13,775 nucleotides of DNA from Desulfofustis sp. (GTDB taxonomy: Bacteria; Desulfobacterota; Desulfobulbia; Desulfobulbales; Desulfocapsaceae): contig JAQYVS010000164.1 of NCBI GenBank assembly GCA_030145365.1, positions 1-13,775 on the forward strand, in the 5' to 3' direction. This document shows positions 6,292 through 13,775 of the stretch, in pieces. Positions within the stretch are counted from its first letter, which is position 1; each line of letters starts with the position of its first letter. The notes under the pieces are model-generated. The model was not told where the DNA came from. It saw nothing but the letters and a program-made list of their open reading frames with translations, and searched no databases. Position numbers and translations under genes: made by a program.

Positions 6292-7275
6292 ATGAAAACA
6301 GCCTTACTTGCAGCAACGGATAGAGGATGGCAGACGGCCGAAGTGATACACCGCGGCCTGGTTGGTTCCGATTTTCTGAAGTGCGATCGGGGCATAAAAC
6401 AGGCCTTGGCTGGTGCCTGGCAGAACTACGATGGAATTGTTTGCGTGATGGCAGCAGGTATTGTGGTCCGATGTCTGGCCGGGCTTCTCAGGAGTAAACA
6501 TAGTGATCCTTGCGTGATCGTCGTTGATGAAGCTGGAAATCATGTTGTCAGTCTCTTGTCGGGACACATTGGCGGGGGTAACCAATTGGCTGAGAAGGTG
6601 GCCGAAATATGTGATGGAATCCCGGTCATAACCACTGCATCCGATGTGTCCGGCCATACAGCAGTGGATTTATGGACGATCGATAACAATCTCCTTATTG
6701 TCAACCCTGGTCTATTAGCTGCTGTTTCCACAAAGCTTTTGAACTCGGATTCTCTCGCTGTTTACCAGGAAAAAAACTTCATCGATACGCTGCCCGACGA
6801 TTTCAGGGCTTGTACAAATCAAGCTGATGCTGATATAGTCATCTCCCTGTTGACCCGGCACCAAGAAAATAGTCTGCAGCTCATACCACGGGTTCGTTTT
6901 ATCGGTTTCGGGTGCAGGCGGGGGGCGACTCTCGAAGAATTCCGAGAGGTGCTCAATGAGCTGGAACACCGATATGACATAGATTTAAGAAGTGTGGGAG
7001 GATTGGCCAGCATCGATCTGAAAAATGACGAAGAAGGACTGCTGGCAGCAGCTCAACATTACGGCTGGCCAGTACAGTTTTTTAGCAAAGAGCAACTCAG
7101 TGACGTGGCGGTACCAACAAGATCTGAAATAGTTCACGAAAAGATTGGCGTCTATGGGGTTTGTGAAGCAGCAGCTATCTTGGCTGCTTCGCTTAAAGGA
7201 AGAACAGGAAAATTGGAATTATCAAAGATAAAATGGGAACGAATAACAGCAGCGGTTGCTCAAATTGTATTTTAA
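6292..7275 (+). CDS. cbiG: Cobalt-precorrin 5A hydrolase CbiG
   Basis: A 327-residue CbiG, which opens the delta-lactone of cobalt-precorrin-5A and releases acetaldehyde, the step behind ring contraction in the anaerobic (early cobalt) B12 pathway. The N-terminal domain carries MAAGIVVR (53-60) and the signature SGHIGGGNQLA (90-100). A middle domain follows, then a CbiG-C/CobE domain with IGFGCRRG (204-211) and GVYGVCEAAAILAA (286-299). Length is usual for a complete three-domain CbiG. Start ATG 6292 lies 18 bp behind ycaO, with only a weak ribosome site. The 3' end overlaps cbiH by 43 bp. Its presence points to the anaerobic route of corrin synthesis rather than the oxygen-dependent one. Confidence 0.95.
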   Translation: MKTALLAATDRGWQTAEVIHRGLVGSDFLKCDRGIKQALAGAWQNYDGIVCVMAAGIVVRCLAGLLRSKHSDPCVIVVDEAGNHVVSLLSGHIGGGNQLAEKVAEICDGIPVITTASDVSGHTAVDLWTIDNNLLIVNPGLLAAVSTKLLNSDSLAVYQEKNFIDTLPDDFRACTNQADADIVISLLTRHQENSLQLIPRVRFIGFGCRRGATLEEFREVLNELEHRYDIDLRSVGGLASIDLKNDEEGLLAAAQHYGWPVQFFSKEQLSDVAVPTRSEIVHEKIGVYGVCEAAAILAASLKGRTGKLELSKIKWERITAAVAQIVF

Positions 7276-8009
7276 GTGTTGTCGGAACCGGTCCCGGCTC
7301 ACTTGATTACCTTATTCCAGCGGCTCGTAAAGAACTCGAGCAGGCGGAGATTATTATCGGTTACAAGACCTATCTTGATTTGATAAGTGAAATTATTGAA
7401 GATAAAGAAGTGGTTTATTCCTCAATGATGCAGGAGGTAGACCGTGTTAAACAAGCCTTTACCCTTGCCGAGCAGGGAAAACATGTAGCTCTTGTTTCTG
7501 GCGGAGATCCCGGTATTTACGCAATGGCCGGACTGGTTTTTGAAATCGGGGCGACGCGTACAATTCAGACGGAGATACGAGTCAAGGCTGGAATAGCTGC
7601 ACTCAACAGCTGTGCCGAACGACTCGGTGCACCGCTTATGCATGATTTTGCAACGGTGAGTCTTTCCGACCTGTTAACTCCCTGGGAACTTATAGAAAAA
7701 AGGATTCAAGCTGCAGTTGAGGCAGATTTTGTTCTGGTTATCTATAATCCGAAATCAAAAAAGAGAGACTGGCAATTGGCAAGAGCACTAGAGTTGGTAG
7801 CTTCCAAACGCAAGCAGTCTACACCGGTTGGAATGGTTCGTGGTGCAACCAGAGCCAATGAAGAAGTGATCATAACTACGCTTAAACATTTTGAGCCTGA
7901 TTGTGTGGATATGCAATCAACGGTTATTGTTGGCAATTCCACCACCTTTATCTGGCAGGATAAAATGATCACTCCGCGTGGATATAGCGATAAATATCAG
8001 TTTGACTGA
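7233..8009 (+). CDS. cbiH: Precorrin-3B C17-methyltransferase CbiH (CobJ family)
   Basis: A 258-residue SAM-dependent methyltransferase of the tetrapyrrole methylase fold. In the anaerobic pathway CbiH methylates C17 of cobalt-factor III and contracts the ring, giving the lactone that CbiG then opens. Motifs in order: GTGPGS (18-23), GYKTYLDL (43-50), VSGGDPGIYAMAG (88-100) at the SAM and substrate pocket, LGAPLMHDFATVSLSDLLTP (131-150), YNPKSKKR (171-178) and VGMVRGATRA (199-208). ATG 7233 lies inside cbiG, a 43-bp overlap. No ATG, GTG or TTG occurs in frame between it and the first conserved strand, so the overlap seems real. Translational coupling to cbiG would suit two consecutive enzymes. 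Confidence 0.95.
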   Translation: MGTNNSSGCSNCILSVVGTGPGSLDYLIPAARKELEQAEIIIGYKTYLDLISEIIEDKEVVYSSMMQEVDRVKQAFTLAEQGKHVALVSGGDPGIYAMAGLVFEIGATRTIQTEIRVKAGIAALNSCAERLGAPLMHDFATVSLSDLLTPWELIEKRIQAAVEADFVLVIYNPKSKKRDWQLARALELVASKRKQSTPVGMVRGATRANEEVIITTLKHFEPDCVDMQSTVIVGNSTTFIWQDKMITPRGYSDKYQFD

Positions 8010-8016
8010 GGAAAAG

Positions 8017-8598
8017 ATGGAGATATATCTCCTCAGACACGGCCGAACCACTCAACCCGGAACGTATACCGGGATAAGCGATGTTCAGCTGTCAAAAACT
8101 GGCGAAGAACAGGTTTCTGTGCTCTCTTCGCAGTTTATTTCTCATGACTTTGACCGGTGTTACAGCAGTCCATTGATTCGCTGCAGAAGTACTTTTGAAG
8201 CGCTTGGTATTGACAACGATTGTGTATATGATGAGCGCCTACGCGAAATCAATTTTGGCCAATGGGAAGGACTGACATTTAAGCAGGTGGAGACACAATT
8301 TCCTGGACAACTGGATCTTTGGAAAACCCAAAAACAGAAATTTCACTTCCCTGGTGGTGATCTGCTGTCTGATTTTTCCAGCCGGATCGAAGAATGGTTC
8401 GAGGAACTGCTACGAGAAGACTTTGAGCGGGTTTTGATCGTTTCCCATGGCGGCGTTATTCGTGTGGCCTTGTGTCATCTGCTCGGAATCGGAAATGAGT
8501 TTTTGTTCTCGTTCACCATCTCTGAGGCAACAGTGAGCATGGTCGTTCATGAACCTGGTTTTGCACGTCTTGAGTTATTAAACTGCAGGGGGTATTAA
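8017..8598 (+). CDS. cobC: Alpha-ribazole phosphatase CobC (histidine phosphatase)
   Basis: A 193-residue member of the histidine phosphatase superfamily. CobC removes the 5'-phosphate from alpha-ribazole phosphate or from adenosylcobalamin phosphate in lower-loop assembly. The RHG motif with catalytic His8 lies at 7-9, the second catalytic His144 is in SHGG (143-146), and REINFGQWEG (76-85) holds the conserved acidic residues. ATG 8017 is preferred to GTG 7978, which would overlap cbiH; GAGG at 8008-8011 sits 5 bases before the ATG. It lies 7 bp after cbiH and 5 bp before cobU. The fold alone does not prove substrate, but the position beside cobU, cobT and cobS makes CobC the best call. Confidence 0.88.
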   Translation: MEIYLLRHGRTTQPGTYTGISDVQLSKTGEEQVSVLSSQFISHDFDRCYSSPLIRCRSTFEALGIDNDCVYDERLREINFGQWEGLTFKQVETQFPGQLDLWKTQKQKFHFPGGDLLSDFSSRIEEWFEELLREDFERVLIVSHGGVIRVALCHLLGIGNEFLFSFTISEATVSMVVHEPGFARLELLNCRGY

Positions 8599-8603
8599 AA
8601 ACA

Positions 8604-9146
8604 GTGGCTGAAATCATCCTGATTACCGGTGGCACGAGAAGCGGCAAAAGCGATTATGCCCTGAAGCGGGCTGAGGCCGTTGACGGAAACAGATGTTTTT
8701 TAGCTACCTGTGTGGTTGCAGACGATGAAATGGCCGAAAGGGTTCAAAAGCACCGGGAATTAAGAGATGAGACCAGATGGCAGACCATAGAAGAGAGAAT
8801 CGAGTTGGAAGATGCAATCCAGCAAAATGATTGTCATGTCTATCTGATCGATTGTTTGACCCTCTGGATAAACAACCTGATGGTTGACTGTTACGAAAAA
8901 GATCTTGAATGCACCGAAAGCTTTGTGGCCACAAGGACAGAAAAGCTTCTGGATACCATAGATACCATCAGCGGACTTGTCGTTATTGTTACCAATGAAG
9001 TTGGTATGGGAATCGTACCGGAAAATGAACTTGCCAGACGTTATCGAGATCTGGTTGGTCTGGCCAATAGAATGATAGCATCACGAGCTGCAGAGGTTAT
9101 TTTGGTCAGCTGTGGTTTGCCCCTCTATTTAAAAGATATCAAGTGA
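8604..9146 (+). CDS. cobU: Adenosylcobinamide kinase / guanylyltransferase CobU
   Basis: A 180-residue CobU/CobP that phosphorylates adenosylcobinamide and then transfers GMP to give adenosylcobinamide-GDP, the substrate of CobS. The P-loop GGTRSGKS is at 9-16. His50, in QKHRELRDETRW, corresponds to the guanylylated histidine of the family. IDCLTLWINN (82-91) and TNEVGMGIVPENELARRYRD (130-149) are further hallmarks. Length matches the family. The start is GTG 8604, preceded by the purine-rich AGGGGG near 8587-8592; its spacing is long, so the exact start is slightly uncertain. The gene stands 5 bp after cobC and 7 bp before cobT, inside the operon. Confidence 0.95.
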   Translation: MAEIILITGGTRSGKSDYALKRAEAVDGNRCFLATCVVADDEMAERVQKHRELRDETRWQTIEERIELEDAIQQNDCHVYLIDCLTLWINNLMVDCYEKDLECTESFVATRTEKLLDTIDTISGLVVIVTNEVGMGIVPENELARRYRDLVGLANRMIASRAAEVILVSCGLPLYLKDIK

Positions 9147-9153
9147 GTGTAGA

Positions 9154-10221
9154 ATGAATCTATTAGAAAAAACATGTCAGAATATCTTTCCCCAGGACAG
9201 CGAATCCCGGGATAAAGCACAAGCGCGCTTGGATCAGTTAACCATGCCCCATTGGGCGCTTGGGGATATTATGGACCTAGCGCTGGACCTGGCGGGAATC
9301 ACCAGAAGCATTCAACCAACGTTTAGTAAAAAGATCATTGTGACAATGGCAGGCGACCACGGAGTAGTTGCCGAGGGAGTCAGCAAGTTTCCCCAGGAAG
9401 TCACTCCCCAGATGGTGCATAATATTGCTGCAGGAGGTGCTGGTATAAACGCCCTGGCACGGCAGGCTGGAGCTGATGTCGTTGTTGTTGATGTGGGAGT
9501 AAATGCAGATTTTGACGAGTTGAAAAAAAGCGGCAAAATTATAGATAAAAAGATTGCTTACGGTACCAATAATATCGCAGTAGGTCCGGCAATGAGCATA
9601 GCGAACGCCCGTCATGCGGTAGAAGCGGGCATTTCAGTTGCTGCTGAACTTGGTGAAAGATATGATATCTTTGGAACTGGTGACATGGGAATCGGCAATA
9701 CGACACCAAGCAGTGCCATAGCTGCTGTGGTCACCGGAAAATCCATCGACGAACTGACCGGCAGAGGTACTGGTTTAAACGATGAACAGTTGGCAGCTAA
9801 GAAAAAAACGATTACAAAAATTCTTGAAGTGAACAAACCGGATCCTAATAACGGGCTTGATATTCTGGCCAAGGTTGGCGGATACGAGATCGGTGGAATC
9901 GCTGGGTTGATCATGGGAGCTGCTGCACAGAAAAAACCGGTCGTGGTTGATGGATTTATCTCAACGGCAGGGGCTTTGATCGCCTATAAAATTGAACCCT
10001 TTGTCAGGGATTATATCATTTGTGCCCATCGTTCCGTTGAGCCGGGCCATAAACATATGCAGGAAATCCTCGGTTGCAGTAGACCGCTTCTGGATTTGAA
10101 TCTCCGGCTGGGTGAGGGAACCGGTGGAGCCCTGGCGATGAATCTTGTGGAGGCGGCTCGCGCTGTTTTGACCGAGGTTGCAACATTTGAAGAAGCGGCT
10201 GTGGCCGAAGCGGATAAATAA
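9154..10221 (+). CDS. cobT: Nicotinate-nucleotide:DMB phosphoribosyltransferase CobT
   Basis: A 355-residue CobT that transfers ribose phosphate from nicotinate mononucleotide to the lower-ligand base, classically 5,6-dimethylbenzimidazole, forming alpha-ribazole phosphate. MAGDHGVVAEGVSKFPQEVT (65-84) and FGTGDMGIGNTTPSSA (173-188) line the active site. The catalytic glutamate is E321 in RLGEGTGGALA (318-328), matching E317 of Salmonella CobT. Full family length. ATG 9154 is 7 bp after cobU with a weak ribosome site, so coupling to cobU translation is plausible. No benzimidazole-making gene (bza or bluB) is visible, so the native lower ligand cannot be predicted from this window. Confidence 0.97.
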   Translation: MNLLEKTCQNIFPQDSESRDKAQARLDQLTMPHWALGDIMDLALDLAGITRSIQPTFSKKIIVTMAGDHGVVAEGVSKFPQEVTPQMVHNIAAGGAGINALARQAGADVVVVDVGVNADFDELKKSGKIIDKKIAYGTNNIAVGPAMSIANARHAVEAGISVAAELGERYDIFGTGDMGIGNTTPSSAIAAVVTGKSIDELTGRGTGLNDEQLAAKKKTITKILEVNKPDPNNGLDILAKVGGYEIGGIAGLIMGAAAQKKPVVVDGFISTAGALIAYKIEPFVRDYIICAHRSVEPGHKHMQEILGCSRPLLDLNLRLGEGTGGALAMNLVEAARAVLTEVATFEEAAVAEADK

Positions 10222-10236
10222 GGTTTCGGCTGGAAC

Positions 10237-11025
10237 GTGGCTGATCATCAGAACTATAGTCCTCTGCAGAAGGCGTTGAAAAACCCATTTGCCTGTCTGT
10301 TAGTTACATTCAGGTTTTTGACGATTCTGCCGACATTTTCATCTTCTAGGGATGATCCTTACTATTTTGATGCAACCCCTTATTATTTTACCTTTGTCGG
10401 GTTGATTATCGGCTGTATTATTGCCGGAATTGGATTTGTTCTCAATTTAGTAGCGCCGTTGTTGGTGAGTGCGGCAATACTTGTTGTTTTGTTGTCTTTT
10501 GCTTCAGGTTTTTTTCATCTCGACGGCCTGGCCGATACAGCTGATGCTTTCATGAGTTCGAGACCGCGGGAGCGTTGTCTTGAGATTATGAGAGACAGCA
10601 GGATCGGGGTCATGGGAGCTGCTGCTCTATGCTCTGTTTTGTTGGTGAAAACTACCGCACTTGTTTCCATTGCCCAGGGGGACTTGGTGGCAGCCCTAAT
10701 TATTACTCCGGCTGCCGGCCGAACGGCAATGGTAATTTCCATGTCGACCCTGGCCTATGCCCGGTCTGATGACGGACTAGGATCCTTGTTCTTCAACAAT
10801 ACCAGGTCGTCGGCCGCCATTATGTCTGGTGTGCTGCTTTGTCTTGTCTGTGTGCTTCTGGTTCCCGGGAAGCTGTTTCACATTACTATTGCATTCGCCC
10901 TTGTCCTGATCATTTTTTCCCGGATATCTCTGAGAAAAATCGGTGGTGGTACTGGTGACACGCTCGGTTGCCTGGGTGAACTGGTAGAGGCTGCGATGCT
11001 TGTCACACTGAGCCTTGATTTTTAG
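10237..11025 (+). CDS. cobS: Adenosylcobinamide-GDP ribazoletransferase CobS
   Basis: A 262-residue integral membrane enzyme that joins adenosylcobinamide-GDP to alpha-ribazole (or its phosphate), completing the nucleotide loop. Hydrophobic segments run about 50-72, 74-92, 125-146, 150-166, 195-210 and 213-229. Signature motifs are FHLDGLADTADA (93-104), DSRIGVMGA (120-128) and GGGTGDTLGCLGE (236-248), which carry the acidic metal-binding residues. Length is normal. It begins at GTG 10237, 15 bp after cobT, with GGCTGGA just upstream as a weak ribosome site. It uses the products of CobU and CobT/CobC, encoded directly before it. Confidence 0.95.
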   Translation: MADHQNYSPLQKALKNPFACLLVTFRFLTILPTFSSSRDDPYYFDATPYYFTFVGLIIGCIIAGIGFVLNLVAPLLVSAAILVVLLSFASGFFHLDGLADTADAFMSSRPRERCLEIMRDSRIGVMGAAALCSVLLVKTTALVSIAQGDLVAALIITPAAGRTAMVISMSTLAYARSDDGLGSLFFNNTRSSAAIMSGVLLCLVCVLLVPGKLFHITIAFALVLIIFSRISLRKIGGGTGDTLGCLGELVEAAMLVTLSLDF

Positions 11026-11051
11026 CATTGTTTGATAAGAGGAAAATAGAT

Positions 11052-13649
11052 GTGCAGAAGCAAACATTGGTAACCGATATTCAGAGACTGGAACATGGTG
11101 GAAACATCCACAAGGTGAAGAGAAACCATGTCCAGGGATCTGAAGAACTCATCGACTTTAGTGCAAACATAAATCCACTGGGCCCTCCTCCCTGGCTCAG
11201 ATCACACATTAACAAAACGCTGGAGTCAATTCTCCATTACCCTGATCCGGAATGTGACGAGCTGATACAGGTTATCTCTTCCAAATATCAGGTCAGCGCA
11301 GATCATCTCATTGCCGCCAACGGTTCCACAGAACTGCTGCATCTGCTGCCGTCTATTATCTCTAAGCGCAGGGTGATCATTCCCGTTCCCTGTTATATAG
11401 AATATCTCACGGTTTTTGAACGACATGGTTTCGATGTTCAGCCGTTGGTGCTTGATGAGAAGAGCGGGTTTAGGGTTTCGCTTACTAAACTGACTGAATT
11501 GCTCAGCGGCGGAGAACTCGTTATTTTCGGCAATCCGGTGAACCCTTCAGGAACTGCATTGTCCGATGACAAAATCATTGCCTGTGCTCAGCGCAATCCG
11601 GACACCTTGTTTGTCATTGATGAAGCATTTCATGAATTCGTCTCAGAGTTTAAAACGGTGGGCGGTCGTCTCGATAATATCATTACGCTCAATTCACTGA
11701 CTAAATTTTTTGCAGTTCCCGGACTCAGGGTGGGTTTTGGCATCTTTTCAAAACCGTATTATTCCGAGCTGAAAAAACTCCTGCCACCATGGACAGTCAA
11801 CTGCTTGGCCCAGGCAGTTGCGGTCAAGGCTTTGCAGGATGATGCCTATTGCCTCAAAACCAGAGAGGCCTGTATTGCCTTGAGAAAAGATCTACGAGAG
11901 GCGCTTGGAGCTATAAGCGACCTCACCGTCTTTGATTCAACGGCTAACTATCTTCTGATGAAACTCAACGGAAAACAATCCGCAGAGCGGGTTTACAGGG
12001 AGTTGCTCAAAGAGCATATCATCATCAGGCGATGTGGCAATTATCAGGGGCTTGACGATTCGTTTATCAGAGTTGCCGTGAGGACAGAAGAACAAAACAA
12101 TAAACTGATCAATTCGCTCAAATCGTTGCTGGGTTCTCCAAAACCTAAATCGTTAGTACGCCAAAAGAAATGCAAAACGATAATGTTTCAGGGAACATCA
12201 TCAAATGCTGGAAAATCGGTACTCTGTGCAGCCTTATGCCGAATTTTACTCCAGGACGGGTTCAACGTGTGTCCATTCAAAGCCCAGAATATGTCTTTAA
12301 ATTCACATGTCACTCTTGATGGAGGGGAAATGGGGCGTGCCCAGGTGGTCCAGGCCCAGGCAGCCAAAGTTGATCCTGACTGGCGAATGAACCCAGTATT
12401 GCTGAAACCCAACAGTGACACTGGTTCTCAAGTGATAGTCAACGGCAAGCCGGTGGGTAATATGAATGTCCGTCAATATCACGAGTATAAATACGAAGCC
12501 TGGAAGGCAGCCACTGCGAGTTTTGATGAACTGGCTGAACACTATGATGTCATTGTCCTTGAAGGTGCAGGATCTCCAGGAGAAATTAATCTCAAACATC
12601 ACGATATCGTGAACATGAAGATGGCCCGTTATGCCCGGTCCCCTGTACTTCTTGTAGGAGATATAGACAGAGGAGGAGTATACGCATCCTTTGCCGGTAT
12701 TATGGATGTTCTGGAAGAGTGGGAGCGATCGTTGATTGCAGGATTTGTAGTTAATAAATTCAGAGGAGATGAATCTCTGCTTGCTGCTGCACATCTTTTT
12801 ATACAAGAGCATACCGGCAGAGAGGTATTCGGCGTTGTTCCCTATATTACAGATATTGTAATTCCCCAGGAGGATTCTGTCTCACTTCGGGAAGGTTTTT
12901 ACCGGGATCGGGGTACTAATTCCGATCAGGTGGAAATAGCTGTAATCGATATTCCCCACATCTCAAATTTCACCGATATCGATCCACTTTACCATGAACC
13001 CGATGTTAACATCAGGTTCATATCGGATCGTTATCAATTGGGTAGTCCGGATGCAATTATCATCCCGGGTTCAAAGAATGTGGCTGGAGATCTCCGATAT
13101 CTGAAAAACGGAGGAATTGACCGGGCAATTGTTGATTATGTTTCCCGTGGGGGGCTCGTGGTAGGCATTTGCGGGGGCTATCAGATGCTTGGTCGGCAGC
13201 TCAAAGATCCGCATAAGATTGAGACTAATGATGGTACCATCATCGGGCTTGCGTTGTTGGATATAGATACGGTTCTTGCTCCGGAAAAAACGCTGACAAG
13301 AAGAAATGGCGAGCATATAGAATCAGGTTGTAAGATAACCGGTTATGAGATCCATCATGGTCTCAGTGAAGGTAATTCGAATCCGGTACTCAGGTTCGAA
13401 AACGGAGAGACGTGTGGCAGCACAAGCCACGATGGTACAATTTGGGGTGCTTATCTGCATGGAATCTTTGATGAGGATAATTTCCGGAGGTGGTTTGTAG
13501 ATTCATTGCGCCTTAAAAAGAATTTAGAACCATTGGGCAGTGATGGAGCAGCCTATAACCTTGATAAGAGTATCGATGAACTTGCAGATCTGGTCAGATC
13601 CCATTTGGATATACAGGCTATTTACGCATTGATGAATATAGAGGTCTGA
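11052..13649 (+). CDS. cobD-cobQ: CobD-CobQ fusion: threonine-phosphate decarboxylase / cobyric acid synthase
   Basis: One reading frame of 865 residues joins two B12 enzymes. The first part (about 10-360) is a PLP enzyme of the CobD type: DFSANINPLGPP (35-46), FGNPVNPSG (159-167), VIDEAF near 188-193, and the probable PLP lysine K218 in SLTK. CobD makes (R)-1-aminopropan-2-ol phosphate from threonine phosphate. A lysine-rich linker (about 362-374) leads into CobQ/CbiP: P-loop GTSSNAGKS (381-389), KAQNMSLNS (410-418), EGAGSPGEINL (504-514), DIDRGGVYAS, and a glutamine amidotransferase domain with C707 in GICGGYQM and H803 in YLHGIF. CobQ amidates the corrin ring to cobyric acid. GTG 11052 has AGAGGA 8 bases upstream; TTG 11028 would add 8 residues but lacks a ribosome site. 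No stop or frameshift separates the halves. Confidence 0.95.
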   Translation: MQKQTLVTDIQRLEHGGNIHKVKRNHVQGSEELIDFSANINPLGPPPWLRSHINKTLESILHYPDPECDELIQVISSKYQVSADHLIAANGSTELLHLLPSIISKRRVIIPVPCYIEYLTVFERHGFDVQPLVLDEKSGFRVSLTKLTELLSGGELVIFGNPVNPSGTALSDDKIIACAQRNPDTLFVIDEAFHEFVSEFKTVGGRLDNIITLNSLTKFFAVPGLRVGFGIFSKPYYSELKKLLPPWTVNCLAQAVAVKALQDDAYCLKTREACIALRKDLREALGAISDLTVFDSTANYLLMKLNGKQSAERVYRELLKEHIIIRRCGNYQGLDDSFIRVAVRTEEQNNKLINSLKSLLGSPKPKSLVRQKKCKTIMFQGTSSNAGKSVLCAALCRILLQDGFNVCPFKAQNMSLNSHVTLDGGEMGRAQVVQAQAAKVDPDWRMNPVLLKPNSDTGSQVIVNGKPVGNMNVRQYHEYKYEAWKAATASFDELAEHYDVIVLEGAGSPGEINLKHHDIVNMKMARYARSPVLLVGDIDRGGVYASFAGIMDVLEEWERSLIAGFVVNKFRGDESLLAAAHLFIQEHTGREVFGVVPYITDIVIPQEDSVSLREGFYRDRGTNSDQVEIAVIDIPHISNFTDIDPLYHEPDVNIRFISDRYQLGSPDAIIIPGSKNVAGDLRYLKNGGIDRAIVDYVSRGGLVVGICGGYQMLGRQLKDPHKIETNDGTIIGLALLDIDTVLAPEKTLTRRNGEHIESGCKITGYEIHHGLSEGNSNPVLRFENGETCGSTSHDGTIWGAYLHGIFDEDNFRRWFVDSLRLKKNLEPLGSDGAAYNLDKSIDELADLVRSHLDIQAIYALMNIEV

Positions 13650-13650
13650 C

Positions 13651-13775
13651 GTGCTTTTTTACGGCCAGCTTGTTTGTGCTCTTCTGCTTGATATGATTTT
13701 CGGCGATCCTCGTTTTATTCCGCATCCGGTACGCTATATAGGCTGGCTATGTGAACGGTTTGAAAAGTGGACAAG
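13651..13775 (+). CDS. cbiB: Adenosylcobinamide-phosphate synthase CbiB, N-terminal part (runs off window)
   Basis: The first 41 codons of a gene that continues past the window end. The translation begins MLFYGQLVCALLLDMIFGDP and continues RFIPHPVRYIGWL, the distinctive CbiB/CobD start: a first membrane segment followed by GDPRxxPHPVRxIG. CbiB is a membrane protein that attaches aminopropanol phosphate to cobyric acid. The start is GTG 13651, one base after the cobD-cobQ stop, with GAGGT (13641-13645) 5 bases upstream inside the preceding gene. It therefore directly follows the gene that makes both of its substrates. Confidence 0.93.
   Translation, partial: MLFYGQLVCALLLDMIFGDPRFIPHPVRYIGWLCERFEKWT

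Noticed and set aside
11050..11073. ATG with a good ribosome site just before the cobD-cobQ gene
   Set aside because: This ATG is out of frame and stops after seven codons; the same ribosome site serves the in-frame GTG at 11052.
12510..12516. GCCACTG, identical to the core of the B12 box of cobalamin riboswitches
   Set aside because: It lies inside the CobQ coding part with no surrounding riboswitch structure and no downstream gene start, so it is chance.
12303..12812. Long open frame of 169 codons on the minus strand
   Set aside because: It is antisense to the well-conserved CobQ domain, has no recognisable motif, and is best explained as a shadow of the real gene.

Overview
The window looks like chromosomal core DNA of an anaerobic Gram-negative bacterium, most likely a sulfate-reducing Desulfobacterota (Desulfobulbales-like). 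That placement is an inference from the anaerobic-type corrin genes (cbiG, cbiH, cbiB), a full periplasmic signal peptide on a YejA-like protein, and the overall protein style. It was not checked by any search. All genes lie on the + strand. I see no mobile element, CRISPR array, rRNA or tRNA.

Left part (1-4408) is a series of short, separately terminated units: the 3' end of ssb with tandem hairpins behind it; a zinc-finger-less DnaJ/CbpA-type co-chaperone with its own promoter candidate, a perfect inverted repeat in its leader and a strong terminator; a YejA-like periplasmic peptide-binding protein without transporter partners next to it; a cold-shock protein with a structured leader and two usable start codons; and tsaE, the ATPase of tRNA t6A synthesis, whose start sits directly behind the csp terminator.

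Right part (4525-13775) reads as one tightly packed operon: a YcaO-TPR protein, then cbiG, cbiH, cobC, cobU, cobT, cobS, a cobD-cobQ gene fusion, and the first 41 codons of cbiB, which runs off the window. Gaps are 1 to 26 bp, and cbiG and cbiH overlap by 43 bp. CbiG and CbiH act in corrin ring contraction. CobU, CobT, CobC and CobS activate cobinamide and build and attach the lower nucleotide loop. CobQ amidates the ring to cobyric acid, CobD makes aminopropanol phosphate, and CbiB joins those two products.

The points most worth a second look are the fusion of the two enzymes that supply both substrates of CbiB, and the YcaO-TPR protein heading a cobalamin operon with no visible YcaO partner or peptide substrate. 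There is no recognisable B12 riboswitch in front of the operon inside this window.
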